From contig DATCJY010000021.1 of NCBI GenBank assembly GCA_036562565.1, forward strand, positions 1 through 6,869: 6,869 nucleotides of DNA. The letters run 5' to 3'. The notes beneath the pieces were generated by a model that searched no databases, was not told the DNA's origin, and saw nothing but the letters and a program-made list of their open reading frames with translations. A program made the translations under genes and the position numbers. The DNA is from DATCJY01 sp036562565. Lineage in GTDB: Bacteria > Bacteroidota > Bacteroidia > Flavobacteriales_D > Sanyastnellaceae. This document shows positions 1-5,881 of this stretch, in pieces; within the stretch, counting starts at the first letter, position 1; each line of letters opens with the position of its first letter.

Positions 1-13
1 TTTAAACCGTGGG

Positions 14-76
14 CTATATATAATTGTTTTGACAATCCATCGAACTATCGATACCCACAACTAAAATGGTGGGCAT
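14..76 (-). CDS. possible 20-codon micro-ORF with a perfect Shine-Dalgarno match, downstream of fhs
   Basis: Reading leftward, an ATG (complement of 74-76) opens a 20-codon frame ending in TAG at 14-16. The peptide starts MPTILVVGID and ends NNYI; I do not recognise it. What draws attention is the sequence directly before the ATG: AAGGAGGTGA (complement of 77-86), a 10-nt match to the usual anti-Shine-Dalgarno tail of 16S rRNA, with only three bases between GGAGG and the ATG. Such sites are rare before Bacteroidota genes and the three long complete genes here lack one. The site lies in foldable sequence: GGCATT/AATGCC (104-109 with 72-77) could close a junction holding GCCC-TC-GGGC (94-103) and CTC/GAG (88-90 with 81-83), partly hiding the site. 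It starts 34 nt after the fhs stop, so it could be translated from the fhs transcript or be a leader for a gene beyond the left edge. It may equally be chance. Confidence 0.2.
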   Translation of the reverse strand: MPTILVVGIDSSMDCQNNYI

Positions 77-109
77 TCACCTCCTTGGAGAGAGCCCGAG
101 GGCAATGCC

Positions 110-1786
110 TTATGACAAACCGGTAATTTTACCGTTTGCATCGATGTCCATGTGCTCGCTTGCGGGAACAGCGGGCAATCCCGGCATGCGCATCATATCA
201 CCAAGGATAGGAATAATGAATCCTGCCCCCACTGCAAATTCAAATTCGCGAACAGTTACCACGAAGTTTCTTGGTCGGCCAATCTTTGCTTCGTTGTCAC
301 TGAATGACTTTTGAGTTTTAGCCATACATACCGGAAGATGCTCCAATCCGAGACGCGCTATTGTTCTCAAATTGGTTTCGGCTTCTTTGGTGTATTGCAC
401 ATCATCAGCTCCATAGATTTCTTTTGCAATAATGGCAATTTTCTCCTTCACCGGAAGGTTCCAATCGTAAAGTGGTTTGAAATTGTTCTTGCCTGATTCT
501 ATCTCTTCCACCACAGCTGAAGCCAAGTCGCTAGCTCCTGCACCACCTTGTGCGAATCCTTTACAAACAACTGCCTTGGCGCCCATCTCGGCACAACGTT
601 GAATCACATAGTTCAATTCTTCTTCGCTATCGGTTGGGAAATGGTTGATGGCCACCACTGGGTTGATACCAAACTTGCGGCAATTCTCGATGTGCTTCTC
701 AAGGTTCTCGAAACCTTTTTGCACGCGCTCCATGGATGCATCGTTGTACTCTTCTTTCTTGGCTCCGCCATGGTGACGCAATGCGCGGATAGTAGCTACA
801 AGCACAATTACCTCCGGACGAAGGTTGCCGTAACCGCACTTGATATCCATGAATTTCTCAGCACCGAGGTCAGCACCGAAGCCAGCTTCCGTCACTACAT
901 AATCAGCAAGTGACAAGCCCATCTTAGTAGCAAGGATGGTGTTGGTACCTTGTGCAATGTTCGCAAACGGACCACCGTGAAGGATAGCCGGATTGCCCTC
1001 CAATGTCTGAACCAAGTTAGGCTTGATAGCATCCTTGAGCAACAATGCCATCGCGCCTTCCGCTTTGAGGTCACGTGCATAAATTGGTTTGTTGTCATAG
1101 GTAAAACCAACGAAGATGTTGCCCAGCTTTTGTTTCAAGTCTTCAATGCCGTTGCACATACAAAGGATAGCCATCACCTCGCTTGCAGGGGTGATATTAA
1201 AACCATCTTGACGAGGAATGCCATTGGCTGTGCCACCCAGTCCGATGGTGATGTTGCGCAATGCACGGTCATTCATGTCCATCACACGCTTCCAGTAAAT
1301 TCTGCGTGGGTCAAGACCAAGATTTCCTTGTTTGTTTTGAAGGTTGTTATCAATCAATGCCGCGAGCAAGTTGTTCGCTTTTTCAATTGCAGCGAAGTCA
1401 CCCGTGAAGTGCAGGTTGATGTCTTCCATCGGAACCACTTGTGCGTAACCGCCACCTGCCGCACCTCCTTTGATACCGAATACCGGACCAAGAGATGGTT
1501 CGCGTAATACGACCATCGCCTTCTTGCCGATTTTATTGAGTCCTTCAGTAAGACCAATAGATGTGGTAGTCTTGCCCTCACCGGCAGGTGTCGGTGTGAT
1601 GGCACTTACCAATATCAATTTGCTCTTTTTGATTTTCTCTTCATCAATCAGGCTAAGTGGCAACTTCGCTTTGTACTTACCATATTGCTCAATATCATCT
1701 GCGGCAATGCCCAGCTTAGCAGCAATATCATTGATGTGCTGCATCTTGCATGCCTGTGCAATTTCCAAATCTGTTGGGAACGACAT
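110..1786 (-). CDS. fhs: formate--tetrahydrofolate ligase
   Basis: This 558-residue protein has the full length usual for the family (about 555-560). It catalyses ATP-dependent joining of formate to tetrahydrofolate, giving 10-formyl-THF for purine synthesis and other one-carbon reactions, in the cytoplasm. Visible family hallmarks are the phosphate-binding loop TPTPAGEGKTTTS (residues 64-76), the conserved block from REPSLGPVFGIKGG (95-108) to HFTGDF (126-131), the segment with DMNDRALRN, the signature VATIRALRHHGG (330-341), and PVVAINHFPTD further on. The start at 1786 gives the expected N-terminus (MSFPTDLEIAQ), with no Shine-Dalgarno sequence in the A-rich leader. The gene stands alone: the next upstream coding sequence on either strand is 796 bp away, and no folate-riboswitch-like element was recognised in its leader. 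No frameshift or missing key residue is visible. The identification is secure from sequence motifs. Confidence 0.97.
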   Translation of the reverse strand: MSFPTDLEIAQACKMQHINDIAAKLGIAADDIEQYGKYKAKLPLSLIDEEKIKKSKLILVSAITPTPAGEGKTTTSIGLTEGLNKIGKKAMVVLREPSLGPVFGIKGGAAGGGYAQVVPMEDINLHFTGDFAAIEKANNLLAALIDNNLQNKQGNLGLDPRRIYWKRVMDMNDRALRNITIGLGGTANGIPRQDGFNITPASEVMAILCMCNGIEDLKQKLGNIFVGFTYDNKPIYARDLKAEGAMALLLKDAIKPNLVQTLEGNPAILHGGPFANIAQGTNTILATKMGLSLADYVVTEAGFGADLGAEKFMDIKCGYGNLRPEVIVLVATIRALRHHGGAKKEEYNDASMERVQKGFENLEKHIENCRKFGINPVVAINHFPTDSEEELNYVIQRCAEMGAKAVVCKGFAQGGAGASDLASAVVEEIESGKNNFKPLYDWNLPVKEKIAIIAKEIYGADDVQYTKEAETNLRTIARLGLEHLPVCMAKTQKSFSDNEAKIGRPRNFVVTVREFEFAVGAGFIIPILGDMMRMPGLPAVPASEHMDIDANGKITGLS

Positions 1787-2193
1787 AGCTAATCTTTTGG
1801 GTTGGTGTTCTAAAATAATTTTTGGGGCAAGGTAATCGGAATTGGGGATTGAAAGTAGAGTCGTGCTGTTTGCATACTAACACGTTGGATATAATAAGAG
1901 ATACCTGTTTCTGTCGGTGAGAATTATATTCTACATTTTATTCGGACCTTTAATTCATCTGCACATTTTATGACATGAACCATATTCTAGCGACTTGTTA
2001 GTCATTTACATGCTAATAAAACACCCGGCAATAGTCGCTATTCACCAAAACACATCCCCTAAAATCGCAGCTGCCCAAAGGGAAAATGATGGTTATAAAC
2101 GATTTTAAGTGAAACCGAGACTTTGGAACAGAACGCAACCTTGACCAGAAAAAGAGAACAACTGAAAAATGCAGTGAGAATACCGGCCCCCAC
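1787..2193. other. intergenic stretch upstream of fhs, no protein gene
   Basis: This AT-rich stretch lies between the fhs start and the terminator of the minus-strand ncRNA. Short frames here, including a 64-codon minus frame at 2013-2207, give low-complexity hydrophobic peptides with no family resemblance and overlap the terminator, so I do not call them. The fhs promoter should lie here, on the minus strand. The best -7-like element for the Bacteroidota TAnnTTTG consensus is TATTTTAG (complement of 1810-1817), 23 bases before the ATG, but I see no TTTG at the proper distance upstream of it. ACATTTTAT occurs twice exactly 30 bp apart (1933-1941 and 1963-1971); its meaning is unknown. The section 1988-2107 carries inverted repeats and is listed separately. 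Confidence 0.6.
1988..2107 (+). other. two consecutive inverted repeats, possible structured RNA or DNA element
   Basis: TAGCGAC (1988-1994) pairs with GTCGCTA (2034-2040). Inside it TTGTTAG (1995-2001) pairs with CTAATAA (2013-2019) around an 11-nt loop; its one G-U pair would be an A-C mismatch on the minus strand, which mildly favours a plus-strand RNA. A 14-nt unpaired stretch containing CCCGGC lies on the 3' side. A second 8-bp perfect stem follows, TAAAATCG (2060-2067) with CGATTTTA (2100-2107), with CCC-AAA-GGG in its loop. No promoter, U-run terminator or known RNA family signature is evident. It could be part of the fhs leader on the other strand, an independent RNA, or chance pairing in AT-rich sequence. 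Confidence 0.3.
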
Positions 2194-2238
2194 AAAAAAA
2201 ATACCACATGCCCGCAGGTTTAAAGGACACGTGGTATT
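2194..2238 (-). terminator. strong intrinsic terminator, minus strand, ending the 6S-like RNA
   Basis: Read on the minus strand, AATACCACGTGTCC (2238-2225) pairs over 14 bp with GGGCATGTGGTATT (2213-2200) around an 11-nt loop, and is followed directly by a run of T's (2199-2194). The two non-Watson-Crick positions are G-U pairs on the minus strand but A-C mismatches on the plus strand, and the U-run is also in the minus-strand sense, so direction is clear. No protein gene ends just upstream; the only candidate transcript is the structured RNA at 2243-2418, four bases away. Confidence 0.85.
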
Positions 2239-2242
2239 CCGC

Positions 2243-2418
2243 CAGATTTAGTTCCAGTTTAAATCATAATGCTATAACCGAAGTTGTTCAACAGTATCGC
2301 TTTCCGTTGGAACAATCCCTCATGCAGGGATTATTCCGGCCACTGGAGACGATTCTATTACCGAATCATCAACCTATTTTCATCGCTCAGAGGTAAGGAA
2401 AAACGTCCACTAAATCTG
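2243..2418 (-). ncRNA. structured small RNA with 6S-RNA-like architecture
   Basis: On the minus strand about 176 nt are closed by a perfect 10-bp stem, CAGATTTAGT (2418-2409) with ACTAAATCTG (2252-2243). Inside is a large open region (33 nt on the 5' side, 28 nt on the 3' side). Then comes an imperfect arm: AGGTTG/CAACTT (2375-2370 with 2286-2281); AATAGAATCGT/GCGATACTGTT (2359-2349 with 2300-2290, one mismatch); and a 12-bp apical hairpin GGAATAATCCCT/AGGGATTGTTCC (2337-2326 with 2320-2309) with loop GCATG. Every G-U pair in these stems would be A-C on the plus strand, so the RNA is minus-strand. Length, end-closing stem, central bubble and long bulged apical arm match 6S RNA, the RNA-polymerase-binding promoter mimic. 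I see no decisive primary-sequence signature, so another ncRNA family is possible. It lacks the usual marks of tmRNA and RNase P RNA. A terminator follows and a -7-like element precedes it. Precursor ends are probably near 2418 and 2194. Confidence 0.55.
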
Positions 2419-2421
2419 TTG

Positions 2422-2429
2422 AAAGTATA
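2422..2429 (-). promoter_or_regulatory. possible -7 element for the 6S-like RNA
   Basis: TATACTTT on the minus strand ends four bases before the predicted 5' end of the closing stem of the RNA. This is the right spacing for a -7/-10 element whose transcript would begin at or just before 2418. It matches the Bacteroidota consensus TAnnTTTG only in part, and no TTTG is seen about 20 bp upstream. The call rests mainly on position. Confidence 0.3.
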
Positions 2430-2512
2430 ATCTTCAGTCAACCTGATTTAAGTTCAGCCGATTGCCTTAGTGAATATTTTCCGCAAGTTGATTCAATTAC
2501 ATCATACCTGCA

Positions 2513-2530
2513 ATACTGAATATTCAGTAT
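2513..2530. promoter_or_regulatory. perfect 18-bp palindrome, putative operator upstream of the two-component operon
   Basis: ATACTGAATATTCAGTAT is a perfect dyad with no spacer, ending 52 bp before the kinase ATG and lying about 95 bp upstream of the divergent ncRNA. It can be read as two inverted heptamers TACTGAA and TTCAGTA separated by TA, the 7-2-7 geometry known for NarL-type regulators (heptamer consensus TACYYMT, matched at five of seven positions). The operon downstream encodes a NarL/FixJ-family regulator, so autoregulation is a reasonable inference. A TetR- or MarR-type operator, or a simple cruciform, are alternatives. Confidence 0.5.
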
Positions 2531-2549
2531 ATTGAAGTCCTAAAATAAT

Positions 2550-2570
2550 CCGGGATTAGTACCGCCCCGG
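2550..2570 (+). other. GC-rich hairpin just before the kinase start codon
   Basis: CCGGG (2550-2554) pairs with CCCGG (2566-2570) around an 11-nt loop; an alternative is ACCG-CCC-CGGT (2561-2571). It stands out as a GC-rich block in an AT-rich leader and ends 12 bases before the ATG at 2583, so in an RNA that covers it, it could influence ribosome access. With only five base pairs, chance is a real possibility. Confidence 0.3.
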
Positions 2571-2582
2571 TGACTGTGTTTT

Positions 2583-4523
2583 ATGACAGGTATTAACTCT
2601 CTCTCTTTCTACCTCGTATTGATTATTATGTTCTTATCGTGTAATCACGATATTGAGAAGCAGGATGTTCCATTGTACGCACAAGAAGCTAGCGACACGA
2701 TGCTGACCGTTCTAAGGCAAGCGCGCGACCAGCGAAAAATCAATCCGCGGTCAGGATTCAAAGCTTATGAACAAGCTTTGGAACAAGCCAAGGAGCACAA
2801 CGATCCGGCAGCCATTCTGGAGGCCTATCGCAGACTCATCTTCATAGCCGGAGTACAACTCCATGCCACGGACACGGCTGTGGCCATTGCGCGTGAGGCG
2901 ATTGAGTATGGTCATCGATACGATGATGCCAACATCCTTTGCGAAATGTATGGCCTCTTGGGTATTGCCTATCAGGTGGCCGGCAATCCTGACTCCGCTG
3001 TGGCAGCCAATCTGCATGCATTGAAATACATGGAGCTGGACGATGCTCCAGACTCGCTCAAAAACTGGCCGCTTTATCTCAATGTATCGGCTGTGTATTC
3101 CACATTGGGAAATTATCCTTTGGCTATAGAGAACACCAAGAAGTACCTATATGAATATGCCATTCCCATCAAGGATACACTGCGCATCATAAGCGCATAT
3201 AACAACCTCAGCAATTACTATACGCTGCAGAACGATTATAAAAGTTCTGAAGAAGCCATCCGCACAGCATACCGGCTCAACACTACCTCCGGCATTCCCA
3301 TGAGGGACGAGGTACTGCTCGGTATGGCGGCTATGTATAACAACATCGGAAAATATGACTCCGCCTTTCACTTCGCTCAAGCATCTTATGAGCTTTATAA
3401 GAAAATGGAAGCTCCCATTTTGATGAACAAAGCCGCGGTGGTTTGGCTGGAGTCTATATTTCAATCTTCACAACTACATCGCCTCGCTGATATGCCCGCT
3501 GAGCATGTGATCGGGAATGCCAAACGCGTGTACTCTAGGCTTGAGCCATTGGACATGCTGCGCACCATCACCGTATTGCAGCGTTATTATGAATACAAAG
3601 GACAACTGGATTCCGCTTATAAATACCTAGGGCTTGCAAACCAGGCCTTGGAATTGATTCGCACCACAGAACGCAATGACCAATTGGTGCGCTATGACAT
3701 TGAGCGTAAGAAAGCGCAAAGTGAAAACCAACTGCTCGCCAAGCAAATTCAGATTACCAATCAGCAGAATCTGATACTTGTGCTTTCTACACTGTGCATA
3801 GCAATAGTAGCAATAACAACCATCCTCTTTTCGCGTAACCGGAGAAAGCATGCCTTAGCACTGAAACACTTGGAGTTCATGGAGCGAGAACGCGAATGGG
3901 ATAAAGAACGTGCCGTATTCCAAAGCCAACTCGAAGAGCGCAACCGCATCAGCCGTGAATTGCATGATGACCTTGGTGCCAACCTCACCTCTATCATCCT
4001 CACAGGCGAAATCATCAAAAAGAAAAGTCCTGAGCTATGGTCTGACATCAACAACATCACGGAATCAGCAAATGAAATGGCTGATACGCTCAACGAAATT
4101 GTGTGGAGCCTCAACAATCGGAATGACAGCCTGCACGGCTTGGCAGCTTATGTTCGCAAGTTTGCCGTCAAGTTTTTGCAACGAGCAAACATCTCATTGC
4201 AGTTTGATGCAGATCTTCCCGAAGAAGACGTGGTGGTTGACAGCGTGAAGCGCAGATTGATTTACTTGAGCATGAAGGAGCTCATCAACAATTGCATCAA
4301 ACACAGCCATGCTACAGAAGTGAAGATACGATTCCATTATGCCCATGACATGCTTACAATTGATGTCATTGACAATGGAACAGGCTTACCTGAAAACATT
4401 GACCACTCCACAGGCAACGGACTCAAAAATCTGCACCGCAACATGGAAATGATTAACGGCAGTTATCATTGCAAAAAGGAAAACGGACTACACTCTACAT
4501 TGAACATTCGTATCGCATCATGA
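2583..4523 (+). CDS. TPR-containing membrane sensor histidine kinase (HisKA_3 / HPK7 type)
   Basis: This 646-residue kinase is built for sensing outside the inner membrane. Residues 1-20 form a hydrophobic export segment ending FLSC; Cys20 could be lipidated, though the lipobox is imperfect. Residues about 55-360 are helical TPR-type repeats, clearest at 123-149 (GLLGIAYQVAGNPDSAVAAN), 165-191, 205-231 and 247-276, probably a periplasmic protein-interaction domain. A charged helix (365-395) leads to one membrane span (397-416) and a coiled coil (417-457). The H-box RISRELHDDLGANLTS gives His461 as phosphoacceptor, followed by EIVWSLNNRNDSL. The ATPase domain shows the N-box KELINNCIKHS (565-575), G1 DNGTGL (597-602) and G2 GNGL (611-614). 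All catalytic boxes are intact. The gene overlaps the response regulator by ATGA, so the two are translated together. The ligand is unknown. No Shine-Dalgarno sequence is visible. Confidence 0.95.
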   Translation: MTGINSLSFYLVLIIMFLSCNHDIEKQDVPLYAQEASDTMLTVLRQARDQRKINPRSGFKAYEQALEQAKEHNDPAAILEAYRRLIFIAGVQLHATDTAVAIAREAIEYGHRYDDANILCEMYGLLGIAYQVAGNPDSAVAANLHALKYMELDDAPDSLKNWPLYLNVSAVYSTLGNYPLAIENTKKYLYEYAIPIKDTLRIISAYNNLSNYYTLQNDYKSSEEAIRTAYRLNTTSGIPMRDEVLLGMAAMYNNIGKYDSAFHFAQASYELYKKMEAPILMNKAAVVWLESIFQSSQLHRLADMPAEHVIGNAKRVYSRLEPLDMLRTITVLQRYYEYKGQLDSAYKYLGLANQALELIRTTERNDQLVRYDIERKKAQSENQLLAKQIQITNQQNLILVLSTLCIAIVAITTILFSRNRRKHALALKHLEFMEREREWDKERAVFQSQLEERNRISRELHDDLGANLTSIILTGEIIKKKSPELWSDINNITESANEMADTLNEIVWSLNNRNDSLHGLAAYVRKFAVKFLQRANISLQFDADLPEEDVVVDSVKRRLIYLSMKELINNCIKHSHATEVKIRFHYAHDMLTIDVIDNGTGLPENIDHSTGNGLKNLHRNMEMINGSYHCKKENGLHSTLNIRIAS

Positions 4524-5149
4524 AAAAAATCAAAGTGGCACTGGTAGAAGATGTGCCCGATTTACGAAATGCCTTACACTTAATACTGCAATCGGATGAA
4601 CGCATTGAATGCGTAGGAGTATATCAGGACGGTGAAACGGCTTTGAAAGAAATTCCTGCACTGCAACCGCATGTAGTAATCATGGACATTGGCTTGCCGG
4701 GTATTAACGGCATTGAATGTGTAAGGACATTGAAACCACAATATCCATCAATCGAATTCATGATGTGTACGGTGCATGATGAAGACGAAGTAATCTTTGA
4801 TGCTTTGCAAGCAGGCGCTAATTCCTACATTCTAAAGCGCACAGCTTCTGACAAGTTAATTGAGGCCATCATCGAATTGCACGAAGGCGGAAGTCCAATG
4901 AGTAGCGACATTGCTCGCAAATTGGTAAGAAATTATCAAAAGAAAAACAACAATATAAAAGAACAATATGGCATCACCACGCGTGAAGAAGAAATCTTAA
5001 TGCATCTATCCAAAGGATTGACTTATCAGGAAGTGGCTGATGCTCTTTTCATCAGTGTAGGCACGATTAAGAAGCACATCTATAACATCTATGAGAAGTT
5101 GCGTGTAAGCTCAAAGGTAGAAGCCATTAATAAATACCTGGGCAAATAA
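4520..5149 (+). CDS. NarL/FixJ (LuxR-type) response regulator, partner of the upstream kinase
   Basis: The 209-residue protein has a receiver domain (about 3-120) with the acidic pair Glu10-Asp11, phosphoacceptor Asp56 in VIMDIGLPG, Thr84 and Lys106, then a linker and a LuxR/GerE helix-turn-helix domain (about 151-209; TTREEEILMHLSKGLTYQEV, and SVGTIKKHIYNIYEKL as the recognition region). It is a DNA-binding transcription factor activated by phosphorylation from the adjacent kinase. The start is set at 4520 because its ATG overlaps the kinase TGA as ATGA and gives the standard MKKIKVALVEDV opening. An upstream in-frame ATG at 4469 would add 17 unrelated residues inside the kinase gene and is rejected. 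All conserved receiver residues are present. Target genes cannot be read from the protein, but the dyad at 2513-2530 is a candidate site. Confidence 0.96.
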   Translation: MKKIKVALVEDVPDLRNALHLILQSDERIECVGVYQDGETALKEIPALQPHVVIMDIGLPGINGIECVRTLKPQYPSIEFMMCTVHDEDEVIFDALQAGANSYILKRTASDKLIEAIIELHEGGSPMSSDIARKLVRNYQKKNNNIKEQYGITTREEEILMHLSKGLTYQEVADALFISVGTIKKHIYNIYEKLRVSSKVEAINKYLGK

Positions 5150-5155
5150 ACTCAC

Positions 5156-5181
5156 GGTGCATATGGAAAGCACCTATTTTT
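5156..5181 (+). terminator. probable intrinsic terminator after the two-component operon
   Basis: GGTGC (5156-5160) pairs with GCACC (5170-5174) around a 9-nt loop and is followed by TATTTTT (5175-5181), seven bases after the regulator stop. CTCA (5151-5154) and TGAG (5181-5184) could add a weak outer stem. The stem is short, so termination may be partial and some readthrough into the next gene is possible. Confidence 0.45.
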
Positions 5182-5212
5182 GAGTACATGTTAACCGCTC
5201 GTTCTAATTCTT
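5179..5212 (+). promoter_or_regulatory. weak candidate promoter for the small membrane protein gene
   Basis: TTTG (5179-5182) and TAATTCTT (5205-5212) are 22 bp apart, near the spacing of the Bacteroidota -33 TTTG / -7 TAnnTTTG promoter. The -7 element matches only four of six conserved positions. A transcript would begin around 5219, close to the ATG at 5228. The -33 element overlaps the terminator U-run, so the resemblance may be accidental. Confidence 0.2.
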
Positions 5213-5227
5213 TATTCATCAACGTCC

Positions 5228-5734
5228 ATGCTTACAAAAGAGTTTATTGAAAGATATTTCCTCACGGAAAAACAAGATGGGCTCATGTTCCTAATCTCAG
5301 CTGTAATTGCCATCGGGCTTGCAACGTTCCTCTTCATCAAGGGCACAGAAGGATTTGGTAAAGGATTATCTATTGTACTGGTGGCAACGAGCATCTGGCA
5401 ACTACTCATTGGCTATCCTGCGCTCATGCATTCCGATTCGCACCGTGTGGATATGGTATATGCCTATGACATGAATCCACAACTACTGAAGACAGCAGAA
5501 TCACAACGACTCGAAAACCGTTTAAAAACATTAAAGTATATGCGCGCCATTGAAGCCACTCTCTTCGTTGCAGGAGTATTGCTCGTTGTCTTCAACTTCC
5601 CCAACCCCGAAGCGCAACTGTGGTTCGGCATCGGACTCGGATTGGTGTTTCAAATGTTGGTGCTTTTCATCATGGACCACAATGCAGCCAAGCGCGCGGA
5701 GCAATATTGGTTTTATATCAGAACAATGCATTGA
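5228..5734 (+). CDS. small four-helix inner-membrane protein of unknown function
   Basis: This 168-residue protein has no domain I can assign a function to; it resembles uncharacterised small membrane proteins of Bacteroidota. Four hydrophobic helices are visible: about 18-37, 46-66, 108-124 and 131-149. Between helices 2 and 3 is a soluble segment of about 40 residues (67-107) with VYAYDMNP and a charged helix (SQRLENRLKTLKYMR). The N-terminus (MLTKEFIERYFLTEKQDG) looks amphipathic and there is no cleavable signal peptide. The tail is short, with HNAAKRAEQYW. No catalytic or metal-binding motif is evident. The gene lies 78 bp after the response regulator on the same strand, with a likely terminator between them, so cotranscription is uncertain. 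It converges on the LptD-like gene. The start is the first in-frame ATG and gives a natural N-terminus. Confidence 0.88.
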   Translation: MLTKEFIERYFLTEKQDGLMFLISAVIAIGLATFLFIKGTEGFGKGLSIVLVATSIWQLLIGYPALMHSDSHRVDMVYAYDMNPQLLKTAESQRLENRLKTLKYMRAIEATLFVAGVLLVVFNFPNPEAQLWFGIGLGLVFQMLVLFIMDHNAAKRAEQYWFYIRTMH

Positions 5735-5822
5735 TGTGATTGTCCTGAAATGTTGAGATTATGATTCATTAGTTGCCACCATTCGAGTACTGTGAAGCTA
5801 TTTACAAAGCATGTTTTAGCTT

Positions 5823-5846
5823 GTCCGGAGTCCGGAGTCCGAAGTC
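5823..5846. repeat. short tandem repeat, 7-bp unit GTCCGGA
   Basis: Two exact copies of GTCCGGA are followed by one variant GTCCGAA and a partial GTC. They lie in the 147-bp gap between the convergent small membrane protein and LptD-like genes. The unit includes the palindrome TCCGGA, so the array can fold on either strand. Its role is unknown; slippage during replication could change the copy number. The rest of this gap shows only a weak hairpin (5795-5822) and no clear terminator for either gene. Confidence 0.7.
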
Positions 5847-5881
5847 ATTGACCATTGAACTCTCCCCCAACAGCCCAGGGA

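Noticed and set aside
77..86. TCACCTCCTT as the 3' end of a 16S rRNA gene
   Set aside because: Only the ten tail bases match; the preceding conserved 16S sequence is absent.
950..1507. 185-codon plus-strand open frame opposite fhs
   Set aside because: It is antisense to an intact conserved enzyme gene; its length follows from fhs codon usage, and the product resembles nothing.
1787..1990. Folate (THF) riboswitch in the fhs leader
   Set aside because: I looked for it because of the gene downstream, but saw no characteristic paired core or conserved riboswitch segments.
2013..2207. 64-codon minus-strand open frame
   Set aside because: Its start falls inside the terminator stem and U-run, and the aromatic-rich product looks like translated noncoding AT-rich sequence.
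2208..2396. 62-codon plus-strand open frame
   Set aside because: It lies almost wholly within the minus-strand structured RNA and its terminator, has no recognisable protein features, and its opening codons are terminator stem sequence.
2194..2582. tmRNA or RNase P RNA
   Set aside because: There is no tRNA-like acceptor or T-arm end as in tmRNA, and no RNase P core motif such as GAGGAAAGTCC; the span between closing stems is also too short.
4469..4519. Upstream start for the response regulator, adding 17 residues
   Set aside because: The extra residues are outside the receiver family and lie within the end of the kinase gene; the ATGA overlap start at 4520 gives the normal N-terminus.
5795..5822. 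Hairpin AAGCTA/TAGCTT as a terminator for the small membrane protein gene
   Set aside because: The stem is only six AT-rich pairs with a 16-nt loop and no U-run follows on either strand.
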